This document shows, piece after piece, positions 35,830-49,145 of a stretch of 64,000 nt of DNA. How positions within the stretch are numbered: the stretch's first letter is position 1; each line of letters opens with the position of its first letter. The translations under genes were made by a program, and so were the position numbers. The notes under the pieces were generated by a model, which did not search any database, was not told where the DNA came from, and was given only the letters and a program-made list of their open reading frames with translations. The DNA lies in assembly GCA_008508345.1 (NCBI GenBank), contig QNGE01000756.1, positions 72,702 through 136,701 on the forward strand, given 5' to 3'. This DNA comes from Paragonimus westermani. Taxonomy: Eukaryota; Platyhelminthes; Trematoda; Plagiorchiida; Troglotrematidae.

Positions 35830-37667
35830 TTGCTTCTGAACACAGAGAGCTGGCTTGAGACGATTGATTGCTACCGCTTCAGCAAACCCCAGGAATCATG
35901 ATTGGGAATGACGCAACAGGATTCTGAATGCACAAGCTAGATCCATGGCGTGACCAGTGGCCAGGACGTGTCTAACGACTGATGAAACTGGTTGTTTACG
36001 TCTCTCAACAACAATACCTTTCTCCGGTAACACGGAATTTTGAACCCATTTAGGTAAGTGTTCTTTCACCCTCGAGGTTAGTCGGTTTCGATTCTGCCTA
36101 TGTTACTTTCTCCACAGTTACATCTAAATTGGTAAACAATGTGATATGGCACTGATAGGCTGGTCCCCTTTGATTGAAGGCAATGGTAACTTTTGGATCC
36201 GAGAGAGTACACGGAGTTCAGCTGTCTGAGTGAATTTCCCAATCGTTGTGTTATTTGCCATATGACGTGGTCACCCTTGAAGAGCAACTCTATGTAAACC
36301 CTCTTTTTTCTACAGTGGTTACTTCTTGCGACAGTGCTTTTTGTCTACTGTGTCTTTCTGTGACATTTTTAGGGTAGCCATTAGATTGTAAGACAGAAGT
36401 GTTCAAGTCTTGTTCCTCTGCAAGACTGTCGTGAATACAGATTCGTCCTGCGCATGTGTACAGCGTATTTACTAGTGCTCGCTTGTGTTGGGCCGGTGTG
36501 AAACTGTTGAAGTTTATGTATTGGCTAGACCACGTGGATTTCCTATAGCTCTTCTATTCGAGCCACCTTCTCGATGACTTATGAGTATGTCTGGAAATGG
36601 CAGACCGTTGTTGACCTCAAATCCACACGTAACCTTCATGTTAGGGTGACAACTATCTAGGCGTTGCACCAGGTTTTCTAGTACCTGTTTGGATCGACTG
36701 GATGTCAATGTGTCGTCGACGTAACGCTTGTAATATGACAAGTCTGCTATCTCCATAGCTTGCTCAATTCTTAACATGAAAAAGTCTGCAAAGATGGGAC
36801 CCAGCGGACTTACCATGGTTACTCCATCTCGTTGACGGCAGGAACACTCGAGAAATCGGAATCTGACATACTCAGTGCATAGCAGCAAACTTTCTTTTAG
36901 CACATCGGTTGGGAGCAGCAAAATAACGTGATTTGCCTCGACGAGCTCACACATATAATCAATCGTTTCATGCAGAGGGACGTTTGTGAACAGCTACTGA
37001 ACGTCTACAGAACACATCAATTCATTAGCCAGGTTAAGTTTGTCCATCACTGATCAATCTCTAGTGCAATGTACCTGAAACTTTTGTTTCAGTGGAGTTA
37101 GAACAGCAACCAGCCAACGCGCCAACCTACGGTATGGAGAGTTTGTCATCGCTAAAATTGGCCGAAGCGGCATCCTAGAGTTATGCGTCTTCGGTAGGTC
37201 GTACAGCTGGGGTGTTGACTATCCACGTGGTTTAAGAGATCTGTGGCTTAATTCATCAATAATCCGCAACTGTAAGTGCAGTTGCAGATGTTGTCTTATG
37301 CCGTCTTCTACTTTGGTGACCTTGTCCACCATGTCAATTTACCGAAACATTGGTCACTCAATATCAACATCTTCTTGTCTAAAATGATGACCCCAGAGCC
37401 CTTATCCGGTTTATGTATTACAACGTTTTTTGATTTAATCTTTCTTAACGATTGCAGGTGTTTTCTGGAAATAACACACTGGCCGTTAATCGGAATGACA
37501 ATACAATCATGAGGTATGTCGGTGAATTTAGTTTCTAGCCAGCCTAGGTTATCAGCACTAGTTGGTTGGAGATCGCATAAATGACCCATTGGATTCTCAA
37601 ATTTGGCTTCAATATAAATACGGTTAGGCTTGCGCGATAGTATTTTATAATCAAAACCTAGGGCCAA
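35830..37667 (-). mobile_element. Penelope-like element B: RT plus GIY-YIG endonuclease
   Basis: Minus-strand reading from 37667 gives an N-terminal RT region (PNRIYIEAKFEN, then INGQCVISRKHLQSLRK and NVVIHKPDKGSGVIILDK). Next come LYDLPKTHNSRMPLRPILAM and SVDV…LFTNVPLHETIDYMCELVE. The catalytic block follows (QRDGVTMVSPLGPIFADFFM; YKRYVDDTL near 36715-36740), then HPNMKVTCGFE…LPFPDILI. The endonuclease follows a frameshift (YHIVYQFRCNCGESNIGR near 36100-36165, then VKEHLPKWVQ, SSVVRHVLATGHAMDLACAFRI, AEAVAI…CVQKQLF to about 35830). At least three in-frame stops and one frameshift make it inactive as sequenced. It is a different family from PLE-A. Confidence 0.93.
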
Positions 37668-37933
37668 CGCTTATAGTTGCAACGAACTCAATTGTACTGA
37701 ACAGCAGTTCAAAACGTACTTACTGGGATCCATTGGAATTGGTTCTTCAGCATTCTTCATACGTGACTTTTGCAAACGATTGATATGCCCTCTTCATACG
37801 ATCGATGATTGCCTTACAGAATAGTGTGAACACGAGACGGCCGCACAATGTCAGGTATTCGACGGTTAGCAAAAGACGACACTATGTTTCACGCAAATGA
37901 GCTCTCTGATTTCAGAGGTAAAGTTTTGTGAAA

Positions 37934-38045
37934 TTAGTCCGCCCATTATTTATCAACCCCCTGAATTGTTTGCTATGAAAATGCTGATCCATGTTGTTGT
38001 AAATTTGGTGCTGATAAGTCAATACGAAATGCTTGTATTCAACAG
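37934..38045 (+). repeat. PLE-B terminal repeat (upstream, inverted)
   Basis: Reverse complement of the 35.7 kb terminal repeat, about 80% identical by eye. Its plus strand carries the hammerhead motif at 38005-38045, but the core reads CUGAUAA. The invariant G8 is changed to A, so self-cleavage should be lost. Confidence 0.72.
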
Positions 38046-41000
38046 TTTTTGTGTTCTAACTCTTTCAAATCACTAATCCTTCTTCGTACACTTCAACAGG
38101 GTTTGCATTCGCGCCTGTTCGGTTTAATGTCAAATGAAGCAATCTACACACCACAGTTTCATAATGCTTTGCACCGAAAAGCAAGCTATTTAAGGCCTAG
38201 AGCTGGTAACCTGCACATAGGAACGATAGAATGCCATCTGGCTCTGATATACAGCGTCTAAGAAACAAATGAGCACAACTCATTCAACATTCAAACAGTG
38301 TTGAGGCAATCATGGACCGAGACCGACGTGTGGGAAACAAACATTTTTCAGTGAGTTATCACCAGGCCAAATAAGGCACACCGGTGTGGGTTAATCATGT
38401 GTGAATGGTGAATCGAAGGATTTATCATCAATAATACCTATTTTTGCAATACCTAACAGTCGATTACACAAAATAAGGTTAGCTGCCAAGATAGGAATCG
38501 TGGTTAGACAATCTGTGCAGCTGGGACCTGATCACAGTGCTATTGGGGAGTTAGCGGTTTCACAAAATGTTCCTGAGCAAACGAATGATGGTAGCTTCTT
38601 CGGTTGCCAACAAGATACCTTTGACCTACTTTGATTGTACACCATGGTCTCAACAAATCAGACGGGGTACGTTTGTGTGACTGATTGAAAAATTTAGCAG
38701 AACCGGCTAGTGCTCCCGAATGCGTCTAATGGAACCTGAGTAGCTCGTCCACGAGGAAATTAGATAGTGGTGCATGCAACACACGGCAGTATAAGCAGGC
38801 AAGATATCTTTCAAATGAGGACGAACAATTGGTACTGAGTTAAATTAGACACGTAGTTTGGCTGCAGTATGGACCTTTCTAAGAGCCATGCTCTTTGTCC
38901 CTCTTATATATTCCGAAGCACTATTATCGAACATTTTGTTCCTAACACCGTACTACTCAATATAAGCTTGCAAACAAACTGTTCCAGCCAACAGTTTTTA
39001 GCCACTGTTTTAAATATGAATTGTTTTTCCTGCCCTAAAATATAACCCGAATGGATTTTCTTAACTCCCTCGACCAGACCTCTGATGAGACTAATTTTCT
39101 GTCATGAGGGTACAAAACCACTAATAGTCAGATACTACCTGATCCAACTTAACTTACAGTGTATATTACTTTGTATCGTCCACTTCGGCTGGTGGGGCAG
39201 GAAGACGTACGAAAATAAGATATTTTTGGCTAGTTCAGGCTCCATAATAAAACGGGTAAACTTTTGGAGTGACTTAAGCTACTCCGGTAGCTTCCTAGGG
39301 ATGGTATTGTAGCACCATTTCCTCTGTCCCTGTGGAACAGGTTGCACTGACCAAACGATATGGTGACTGTTTGAGGGCATTTGAGAACACCATCCGGCAC
39401 GGCTAACTTTTGGTTTGGCAATCTGCTGGTCGTCTTCAATCGCTGTGAAATTAATGGAATCAAACCGTTTGACCAATCTCCAAGCAACTCTAACCCGTTA
39501 ATGGGCAGGCTGGATTCAAGGAACACCAGTTTTGTCACTGAACTTTTTTCATAACAGGGACAGCCTTACTGCAAACTCTCAGGAGATTCTCGGTGTAAGA
39601 AGCAGGCATTTTATATCATACATCGGTGAGTATACGCTTCCGTCAAGTTAGATTTCGTAACAACTTTCAGTAGTGATGCAGTGGAATAAGGTCTGGTGAT
39701 AAATGTGGTCAGAATAGCGTTAAAGTCCATATGATATCAGGATGTCATTTATTCCCAAACAGATATGAATTGTTGATTTTCTTCCCAATTCTGATCGCTC
39801 GAGATGTTAATTACGTGAACCTTTCAAATAGAACTCACCTTTTCCCCATGTTTCTAAGTGTCGCCAGTTTGTTTCTTATATTCATCAACATAGTATCCGC
39901 ATGCTGATAAATCCATTGGTGTTGTGAGCAGCATGTGAATACAAAGTTGCCCACTTTAGTACGCATCGCTACTTTGCCGCATGCGGCTACGATCCTCTCG
40001 GGATGTGTCCGTCTAGGTCACTCTGGTCCACTAGTACGGTGACTAAGAACAGCACCGTAAAATCCACGTTCCAGTTGGCCACCGTAATTGTCACCAATCT
40101 CCTGCAGTGTTTCTTCTACATGCACGTACACACACACACACAAACCGATTGTTGTAATTTTACCAAATCTAACTTGATGGAAACACATACCCATCGATTA
40201 TAACAAAAACCCCGGATCCTTAATTCTCATATTTATATTGAAGTATATGCATATTCTTTTGTGTACATGTATGTCATACTTCCTGTTGGAAAATGGCACG
40301 AAATTTAATTCCCTATTGTAATACAGAGAATCTTCAAATGATCGGCTGTCCAGCTTCTTGAGTCACCTTTTTTAAACGCTAGTTCGCGTTATCTCATAAC
40401 AATATATATTCTTCTATATCCTTCCAGTAAACCTTCAACATTCAACTCATTCCACCTGAGCGATCACAGAAGGAGACATTTTGATATGGTTTCGTGTCAA
40501 GGAGGTCACTGACCTAGCACTAGAAAATGACATTTGTAGAATACATAAACTTGCGCAGTGAACTGAGTACTGCCACAAAAGTACAGAGAATCACACAAAG
40601 TTTACGTCTTATGTTATCAACTGCTGGCATATGATGGTAAGAAAGCATGACCCTCAAAGCGTTCATGTAATCAGCTTATAGGGGAAAGGTGGTGTTCATC
40701 CTATCAATCACGCTGTGATCGCACATCTAGCCAGAAAACACAGTTGTCAATTTATTAACAGAAAGTTGATGCATGCTTGCAGACGTGAACAGCCATATTT
40801 CAAAGCGTAACAGACAGTGTAGATATATGGAGCAGTTTATGCTTGGTCCAATTCCTTAATTGAAGTCGGTACTCGACAGGTGTTCTATAAGGATTGCTAA
40901 CAATTCACAGTTTACCTTCCCACAATGCATTTACTTTACTGATTCCTGATCCAACCGGCATAACTGGTAGTCCATATTTTCCTATATTCTGTCTGCCATA

Positions 41001-43264
41001 ATTGTTAGACCAAGCTTTCAAGTTATTCCCAGTACATACACTCAGTCAGTCAGTCTGGTTACCAAACCATTGCGGTTCATATATGCACTCAGTTAGATTC
41101 ATGCGGTAGCAATGAAACTTATCACTTTGAAGGCAGCCTGGCAAACACGTTGTCTGCTGAGGTGGCCGTGTTCTCTCCAGTATCGAAAAAAATGAGTTCC
41201 ACTAATTTAAAGCGTTCGGTAATTGTGCCGAAAAATTATCACAAATAACATCGTGAACTTCTTCTGGGTAGATATTTACCCCTTTAGTGAGTATCGGTGA
41301 TTCGTTCGGTTGCATCAGATCTAAAAAATGGGCCGGCAGTATGCATTAACGTATGTACGGTCCGACAGCCTCCGATAACCCAGCCAACCTGACCCATCCG
41401 ACGAACGTCGTAAATGAAAACCCACGCGCTAACTCGGACGTTTGAAACCACAATGATCGCGTTCGTCGCGGTACACTGAATGGAATACACGGAACAGGTG
41501 GTGTGTGTGGTAACCCGCAAATACTTTGTGTCATTGTAGCCCAAAAGTTGTCACCATATGGTACAACTAAACAGAGGAAAGCAAGTTGAAACAATGTATT
41601 GCAAACTTACACGTTTGACAGTCACTCGGGGAGCACTTTGTGCAGGAGACACATTTCCCATTGCACTAAGCAGATTCTTCAGAGAGGCTTAAAATGAATA
41701 AATATTTATGGTTTTGCTAACTTCCGTATGACTCTGGAAGCTGCTTAAAGTAGATTTGACAGTGATAAACAAAACAGTCAATAAACACAGCAAAATCAGT
41801 AGATAAAATTGTGGCACAAAAGCGTGGTTTCCGAGTGTACTTTAAAAGGATCAACGTACATGTGAAACGTCATACATACAGTCTCAAATATAGGACAGGC
41901 TTCCCAGTATCACTGGTCTGTATATCTTAACAAATACAACGTCTACATGAAGTCGTCTTTCGTGTAGCAAGCAGTAGATTGGTATTTTGTTGTGACAATT
42001 TGCCACCCTAGTCAATTTCATTTGTTTGATATTAGGTAGGAAGACGACGAATTCCGAGAATCTGACTATTATGAACTTCTGGCTACCAAGAGCGCTAATC
42101 TGGAGGGGGCTTTGGAAATTTCATCTAGGTCTACGAATACCAAGCCCCTTTGGGAATAGGTGAACTCTTGACTTCAAACGTGGCTGGCAGTGCCCTGAGG
42201 AAAGCGAACGGTGATTGACGGGCTGAATCGGTAACCTCCGAACTGTGTACTGCTATGCAACTCCCGGTGAGTAAATATGAGTGATTTGACAGACACGAGA
42301 GAACTGGATGACCGGTGGCAGTATCCACAGGAGCGGCGCAATGAAAGTCAGTGCAACTTAAGAGTTTATATCTGATCGGTACCCAAAAAGCGGATACCAA
42401 CACCTCGCACAACAGTCAAGAAGTAACTTTTATGACCGTCTCAGTGTAGTTTCAGAGAGTGTGAGGACTGAACATGACCGCAATACTCAAAATGTATTGA
42501 TGTCCATGGTAGCTACATTCCAACCAGTGTCTCTCACGTACGTTAATAAGGCGCGGAATTGCGGTGAAAGTTCTCCGGTTTGTCCTCATATACAATACCG
42601 CCAAAGAAAATTTCGTAGAATTCAGTCATATGCTTGTGAATGAACTCTTGATCATGAAAACCACTAAGGTCAACCAGAGATAACATTAAATTCCACCAAA
42701 TGTAAGCTTTAGAATATCAGTAAAAATTACCAGCCGTGACTGTGCGGCAATACATACACAGCAAGATGAAACTCTGAGGATGACCAACTGGTTATCAAAT
42801 TTAACCAATTCATGAGCTAAAGCAATAAGTATTCACAAACCGTTGTCTCGAATTGTTATTGAACTGAGTAGCAGAATCTATTCCAAACTGATTATCGTTC
42901 TAATGGTATCGTTTTCGATTAACCGGAAGATGATGTGGTTAAGGTGATTCTTTAGTATCCAAAGATGACCAAAGGGGATATCAGCATAGGAGACAGTGAC
43001 TAGCATTCGTAGCGGCTGTTTGTCAGATTCCAATTAAGGAGCTGCTTTTTTAGTAAACAGCATCGGAAATATATGAGAATTGGTAAGTGGTCGGTAACTT
43101 GGTTGATTACAACTGATTACCACTCAGAACTGATCCCCGACCTCGCATTTAAAAAGACTTCGGATTCAAACCCATTCACACTGGAAACTAGGCTAGAATT
43201 TCCATTTTGACGGAATTCTTCAATAGTGTGTAACTTTATTTCAAGTGATTCACGTTCGTATAAG
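38046..43264. other. No supported gene
   Basis: Short frames only. A (CA)n run lies at about 40129-40143. The overlapping minus-strand frames 41346-41594 and 41284-41544 lie in a CpG-rich patch. The first is preceded by a good acceptor (CTTTCCTCTGTTTAG, exon would begin at 41566), but no domain was recognised and the frames conflict. Frames 38401-38634 (plus) and 39230-39538 (minus) are likewise unassigned. Confidence 0.35.
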
Positions 43265-43680
43265 ACGACCTTGTTGGCCACTACGATAGTGATCTAACAT
43301 TAAGAACGACCAAATCAAGGTATCTGAAAGTTCAACCACACTGGTTTGTGAGTAACGCTCCAGTTGCCCGATTATCTTAAAATGAGATACAGCAGCCTTC
43401 CTGTTAACTCCAGAAGTTGAACCCACTAGTAGGAAATCTCAAACAACTTGAAAGCACAGAATTCAGCAGATTTGTTCAGCACTTTATTGATTGCTAACAG
43501 GTATTCGAAAAGTCGGTGGATGTAAACTGACCAGTGAAGTGACTTTCAGAACACAGTCACTACAGGATGGCCTAGTGACCGGAACTAACCTACGCAAAAC
43601 AAAAACCTAGAACTTCGGTTCGAGATGGGTCAGTTCAAAGTCTGCCTGAATGCAGAGGTTGCAAGAAATGTGAGTGATAT
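43265..43680 (-). repeat. SINE-A related fragment
   Basis: The segment 43265-43425 matches the SINE-A middle at 19115-19250 (AAGTTCAACCACACTGG, then GAGTAACGCTCCAGTTGCCCGA and GAGATACAG). A terminus-like block lies at 43630-43680 (TTCAAAGTCTGCCTGAATGC…AAATGTGAGTGATATC), with unrelated sequence in between. The minus-strand 105-codon frame over 43607-43924 is largely explained by this repeat. Confidence 0.55.
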
Positions 43681-46366
43681 CCGACAGATTAGAGGACTGA
43701 GGATTTTTGGTTATTTCAAGTCGTGTTAAGCTGAACGCTAATTTTTCAAACGTTTCTTGGAGCAGGCAGTGAATTACTTTTCTAGGGTCATAAAATATAA
43801 TAAAACTTAGAAAATACTTCAAAGTGCATATATAAAAACTTTGTTCAGAGTCATTCTGATTCCAGTCTATTGGCCTTTGTATTGTCACATCAACTCTGCA
43901 GAGTTGGACTCGTTTGAATATCACTCACTCACTCATCCAATACGTAGTGGAAAAAATGAGTGGACGAGTACTGCTCACTAATCAATCACCGTTATCTATC
44001 ACTTAGGGTTAATTCGTTTCTCATGTGCACAACTTCCAAGAACATAATGTAGGTGATATGAAAAAATTGAATCATGCTGTTCAAGGAAATAGCTATTGAT
44101 AAGTCAAAAAGAATTTATTGTGGGCATCATTCACGGAGATAAGTTCTTCCATTGAATGATATTCATTTTGCGGAGAAAAATTCAAGCTATCATTGAATTA
44201 TAACAACAATATGGAAGCTGACTTCCGGAGAGTTAACAGTGTATTGTTTATCACATTCCAAAAGCTGTTACCCCCATCTGCACTTACCGTTCGCCGTTTG
44301 GACTAGGGTAACATCTCAGGTGGGCAAACGAAAGTACAAGGTCCATACTAAAAGCATCGAACTGTTTCGATCTCTTGGTCGATAGGAAAGCATGTACTCA
44401 TATATTGAAACCATGCATGCCACCTCGACTGCACTCTGTCAGTGTTGCAAGTAACCAGGGTATTAGATGTAAGACATAAAGTGATCACTTTTAAACATTG
44501 ATGAAGATGTGCACGAGAAAGTCTCAAGTGGTTTACTCTTTGATAACCTCTAACTGCAGGTCCGGTCAGGATTTTAGTGACTCATATGGTCTTGAGTGGA
44601 GATTGTAGGGAAGATGACAGCTACTCGGGCTCAATGGTGTAAATTGTGTCTTGGGTTGCATAACTGTCCCGTTAACTCAAACCAGTCAGTGAGGTGAGGC
44701 AGTTAAAGCCGGAGGAAATCCAACTAATGTTCAGCTGCCCTTGTAATGATTGTGTATTTACAGGGTACACACATCTGGATGTTGAGCGATTAGACCGGAG
44801 GTTTACTGATTAATTCTCCGCCCTTCGTCCTCTTTTGTCTCTGTTGTAGTTGCATAGGTGTTACGTAACAATATCCACCACAGGCATATTACTTTTGAAG
44901 TCTATGGCGATGGAAAGATGAATGTAGCACATGTATATCCATGTATGAAAACAGTGCAAGTTGGCTTGGAGCTGACTGTAAAGCACGTTGAGAGGATAGC
45001 CTCCGTACGAAGTTCACTGCTCATGGCACAGTAGTACACAAAACTGTTTGTTGTTCTTGTTGAACGTTTCAACGTTCACATAGGGTAAGAACTGACACTC
45101 ATGAACGGTAAACACTCTACGCGCACACGTTCTCACCAAATGAAATCACTTCTTCATTGACTATTGGCTGAGCACACCACATTTCATAAACAGACTTACT
45201 TAACTAATCCGATCAATTTGACTATAAGTTGATGTTCTGAAGTGTACTGATTTGGACAGTTTTCACGTAATCCTAACTGCGAAACTAAGAGGCACGCAGC
45301 TCGTAGATGTTGGCGAATACAGTGAGGAAAATGTGTGTGCCTACTGATTTTTCCACAGTTTCAGAAAGTACTTATCGAACATTTACCAGTTTATGCTAGT
45401 TCGTGTACTTTTTGATAACGTTACATACTTCACAACCTGCACGCGTTGTTTCGAAAGCGTGGAAGAACCAATCATCTTTTAATCAAAACGCCTCCACGTA
45501 GGTTGTGTCTCTCAGACTTCGTGGCAGGATGTACGCAACGATAATTACACGTACATACATATACATACTATATCCATGGAATCAGCCACCGAAACATTTT
45601 AACACAGTACACTATGGTTCCAAAATTCCAGTTAGACCTTCTCATCTTATTTTCGTGTGTTGATTTTCGTGTGTTCAGTTGTTTGTTACAGTCAAGTCTG
45701 CCTAGCACCAACGATCTTTTGGTTGAAAAACATTTTAAATCAATAAGTTAACTTTAGTTACAGCTTCCAACAGTACTGTAGCATCATTCCAGCTTAAAAT
45801 ATGTCACGTAATACCTAGCTACTCTAGAAAAAACACTCACTGTATGGCTGAGGCTTGACCTTCCAGAGTGAAAGAGACTGACATGTTGTCTGTCAGTATG
45901 TGGTGGTCGCCTGAATTTGAATACACGCTGATTGGGTTAGTTACTGTCCAACCAGGTAGCATAGTATCACATCGGTCAATCATATCCAGGCTGTGAAGGT
46001 CACTGTCATCGTGTCCTTAAGATGTCTTCAGCACACAACAAAATCCCTCGCTTTTAGCTGGGTGACACTGTTAATAACATTCAGCACACATCAATCTCCC
46101 CTTCACAATCTGGCGTCGAATGGTAAAATTCCTAAAAGCATACTGTGGTGTAAGTGGTAAGACAATATATGTTATCGTGTAAATTATATGGTATACACGC
46201 GTCAAATTGATGCCCTCAGTATGATTAAATTCTTTTCCATAGACCGACGCTTTCCGATTGATGTGCTTTCATGCCCGCTTGTACTCTTATAATTCAAACA
46301 AATATTAGGGAGGCTCTGTTTGCAGATTGTCCAGGAGATCTGATTTGAGTGAGTAACCGCAACCGA
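43681..46366. other. No supported gene
   Basis: AT-rich sequence without frames above about 60 codons in 44000-46290 and no recognised repeat apart from short CATACA runs near 45545. Confidence 0.45.
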
Positions 46367-46393
46367 TTAGTAACCTTAGTAACCTTAGTAACC
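46367..46393 (+). repeat. Three tandem TTAGTAACC units
   Basis: Three perfect 9-bp units, preceded by two degenerate ones (GAGTAACCGCAACCGA). Too short to be a satellite, and the unit differs from the TTAGGG telomere repeat. Confidence 0.85.
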
Positions 46394-46840
46394 ATAAACT
46401 CCAATGAAGCCCAAGACATTCGGTAACCGACCATTAAGAGATGTCCACCAGATGTTCTGGTTCTAAGGCAAATACCCCTACCACGGCAGGTGGTGCTTCC
46501 GGCAGGAGATGCAAATACGCAAACACACGTAAACATACGACCACCCGAGGAATAGTGTCATGTTAGTGTGGTGTGAGGGAAAGAGAGTAGTAAATCCGTA
46601 TGTGACGCAGCAGTGCGTTCAGGCCAACATGAAACGAGAATTTGTCGACTGTTGTGGGGGTTCGCTATGACCCAGAACAAAATTGCTCTTCAGCCCGTCA
46701 AACGATCAGCTCATACCATTTCACCGGTTGAAGCTAACCGGTCGCTAACCTGTCGGAGCGTTTTGCAGCTGGGTTGTGCTTGTCCCGTTGTTCAGTGTAA
46801 GTCTTACGCGGTGGGTTACCCTTTACGTGTGGGTCAACTG

Positions 46841-46945
46841 TTAACGATATCCGACAAACATCGATAAATTTACATGTTCTAGCCCCACCATTATTCCGTA
46901 AGTATTTATGAAGTCTGTAAAACTTTTGTTTTCGGTCATTCTCAT
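46841..46945 (-). CDS. Candidate terminal exon, unrecognised protein
   Basis: A good minus-strand acceptor (TAATTTTGTTTGACAG) begins an exon reading MRMTENKSFTDFINTYG, then a hydrophobic stretch ending in MFVGYR and a stop. Its phase 0 start fits the phase 0 end of the candidate exon at 47290-47414. A second open frame over the same bases (TDENDRKQKFYRLHKYL…) would need phase 1 and fits less well. No family was recognised. The call rests on splice sites and phase only. Confidence 0.35.
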   Translation of the reverse strand: MRMTENKSFTDFINTYGIMVGLEHVNLSMFVGYR

Positions 46946-47289
46946 CTGTCAAACAAAATTACAGCTGACTAGTCCTACTGACATATAATGTCAGAATAGA
47001 GTCGTGTGAAGTGTTGGGTGTTGAAGGAAACCATGTAGTGTTTGTTCATGTCCAAGAGTACGTTGTGTTAAGATGCGTCCCCAGACCGATAGGCGCTGGC
47101 GTTTTAACAAGCATAGCGTTCAACACGCCGCACAACGGTTAGCGGTTTCACAACGCTAACATCGTGCTTCTGAGACACGTGCCATGTTGCCAAATGATAT
47201 GGGCGATGCCATTAGCTTGATTGATTGGTTTATAACAATTCTTTGAAAATAGTTTCATGAGTTTCCATCGAAATTACTAGGTTACATAC

Positions 47290-47414
47290 CTTGTTTGTAT
47301 CACCTACAAATAGTGCAGTTTTTTCTGCGTGGCACATTCTGTCATGTACAGCCATTACTGCTGTGAAAGCTCTTTCTTTATCCGAGAATTGTTTCAAAAC
47401 CTTGTCATCGACAG
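47290..47414 (-). CDS. Candidate internal exon, unrecognised protein
   Basis: The 125-nt open segment lies between a strong acceptor (GAAGATGTTTCCCAG) and a strong donor (GTATGT) on the minus strand. It enters in phase 1 and leaves in phase 0 and encodes 41 residues (VDDKVLKQFSDKERAF, …HDRMCHAEKTALFVGDTNK). The polar, helix-like composition and the quality of both splice sites make it look coding. No domain was recognised. Confidence 0.45.
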
Positions 47415-48084
47415 CTGGGAAACATCTTCGGAACAAACAGATGACTATATCGTACTGATGAGGAGAATTCTTGATTCGTTTCTTAGTGTTCACCACTATT
47501 TGACAACTATTTCACAACTATATTTGACGTATTAGGCTTTGCTTAGAGTTGTGATGTCTGCAGTCAGTTGGCCACATCATTCGTGTTGTGTGTGGATCGC
47601 GTAAGCATGGCAATAAAATACCTACCACTTATATAATACTTTTTGGCAATCATCCTGGTGCAGGGCTTCCTTCATACATGCGTTTACGTGGGCATCATTG
47701 GATGGGTTCGAATGCATCTCATAGAATGGTTCGTGTCTACATGGCTTCACTGTGCCTAGTTTATTTGTGCCATACATTCTGCTATACTATACTACTTGCA
47801 TGCGAGTGATCATACACATAAAGAACGTTGTGATTGGTCATCGGTGATTTTCGTATTCATACTACTCATTCCATCTATGCTACTTACCTGCGATAAAAAC
47901 ATCAATTAACAGTTTCAATGACATCTAAGATTTTCACTTGGAAAGAGCCTTGTCGTGGAAGCCGTCAGTTAGAACTAACAGGAGATGTACTGTCTCCAAT
48001 CGAGATCGGACAATCTGAGTACTATTCACAATCAGCCCTGGCTATGTTGTTTCATGTGATAATTCAGACATGACTAATGTGCAA

Positions 48085-48190
48085 TTGGTGATGTCATGGT
48101 TAACACGGTTGTCTCATGAAAACATGACCGGAGTTCAAATCCTGGTCAAAGCAAGGGTATACACTACACACGAGCTGCAACAGGGGTGGA
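48085..48190 (+). repeat. SINE-A plus-oriented single copy
   Basis: Carries GGTTAACACGGTTGTCTCATG as a box-A region and CCGGAGTTCAAATCCTGG as box B, then GTATACACTACACACGAGCTGCAAC. It matches the plus arm of the 19.3 kb copy. No inverted partner lies nearby. Confidence 0.65.
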
Positions 48191-48803
48191 ACCCAGGTCG
48201 AATGCTTCCCTTCCAAATGGGGCAACTAAAAACCACCGGGAATGCGAGGTCTGCGCTAAGTTGTGAGGAACGTTTCACTCTAGTTGACTAAAGTCATCTA
48301 GGGATGACTGGTCTAACTCTTCAAACTCCTCAAAGTGAATATCAGGGATTAGCAACAACTCATGAAGATACAGTCATGTGCACAAATACTATCCATTAAC
48401 AAATGAACACTTAACAAAGCCATGTTGCACGGAATCCTAACGTCTGGCAATGTGAGCAAGTAAACAGTTTGTACGTGCATCCTCAAAAATAGGTGGTTGT
48501 AGTATGCCACAACGAAATCTAGTTTTTAGTACTTTTATCACGTCATATATTCGTGCAGGTTTTGTTAATCACAGTGGAATTTGCTGTATGTGACAGCTGC
48601 AAGAAAGCGCGTAGTTAGCATCCGATCTTGAATATGTTGGGACTGTTCAGAGCAGTAACAGCCTGAACCAACTGTAGTCGCTAATGCAATTGGTATTGCA
48701 TCTGACTGCGAAACTAGCAACTCTCAGCTTATTTCCTTTGTCAATAAACTATTTAGATCACTGATCAGCAATCGTGGATTCGGTTTGCTTCAAGCTGAAC
48801 GCT

Positions 48804-49145
48804 ACTCACACCTGAACACATCTGTCGCATTTCGGCAGACTTTCAAACCAGCTTCTTTCGGAAATGAACACTAGGCTCGGTTTTCGCTTATGTTGAAGCT
48901 TACCAGTAGCGCATATCTTTGCCAAGGCCAGGACTAGAAATCCGACCGTGCTCAATATGAGATCATTAGCACATTGATGGATATTGTCTCGTAAAGGCAT
49001 GATCGGACTTCTAGCTAGTCTATGTAAAGCATGTGCACTACTGATGAGCTTTAACAAGACTGGAAATCAGGTATAATTCTTCTTTTCGAAAGAGGCTGAC
49101 TGGAAATTCTGTGTGAATTAGAAGACTGTGGCCGTGATGTTCAGC
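48804..49145. repeat. Foldback (inverted-pair) SINE-A copy
   Basis: The minus arm (about 48804-48965: GGCAGACTTTCAAACCAGCTTCTTTCGGAA, CACTAGGCTCGG, CAGTAGCGCATATCTTTGCCAAGGCC) is followed by a plus arm (about 48985-49145: TGATCGGACTTCTAGC, CACTACTGATGAGC, TTTCGAAAGAGGCTGACTGGAAATT, GTGATGTTCAGC). It has the same arrangement as the 9.2 and 19.0 kb copies. Confidence 0.68.

Noticed and set aside
41284..41594. Minus-strand WD40-like or beta-rich exon
   Set aside because: Two overlapping frames compete. The better acceptor serves the less protein-like frame, and no GH/WD signature is present.
43607..43924. 105-codon minus-strand frame
   Set aside because: Its C-terminal part coincides with a SINE-A terminus, so the frame is largely repeat-derived.
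46367..46393. TTAGTAACC repeats as an interstitial telomere
   Set aside because: Only three units are present and the sequence is not the TTAGGG repeat.
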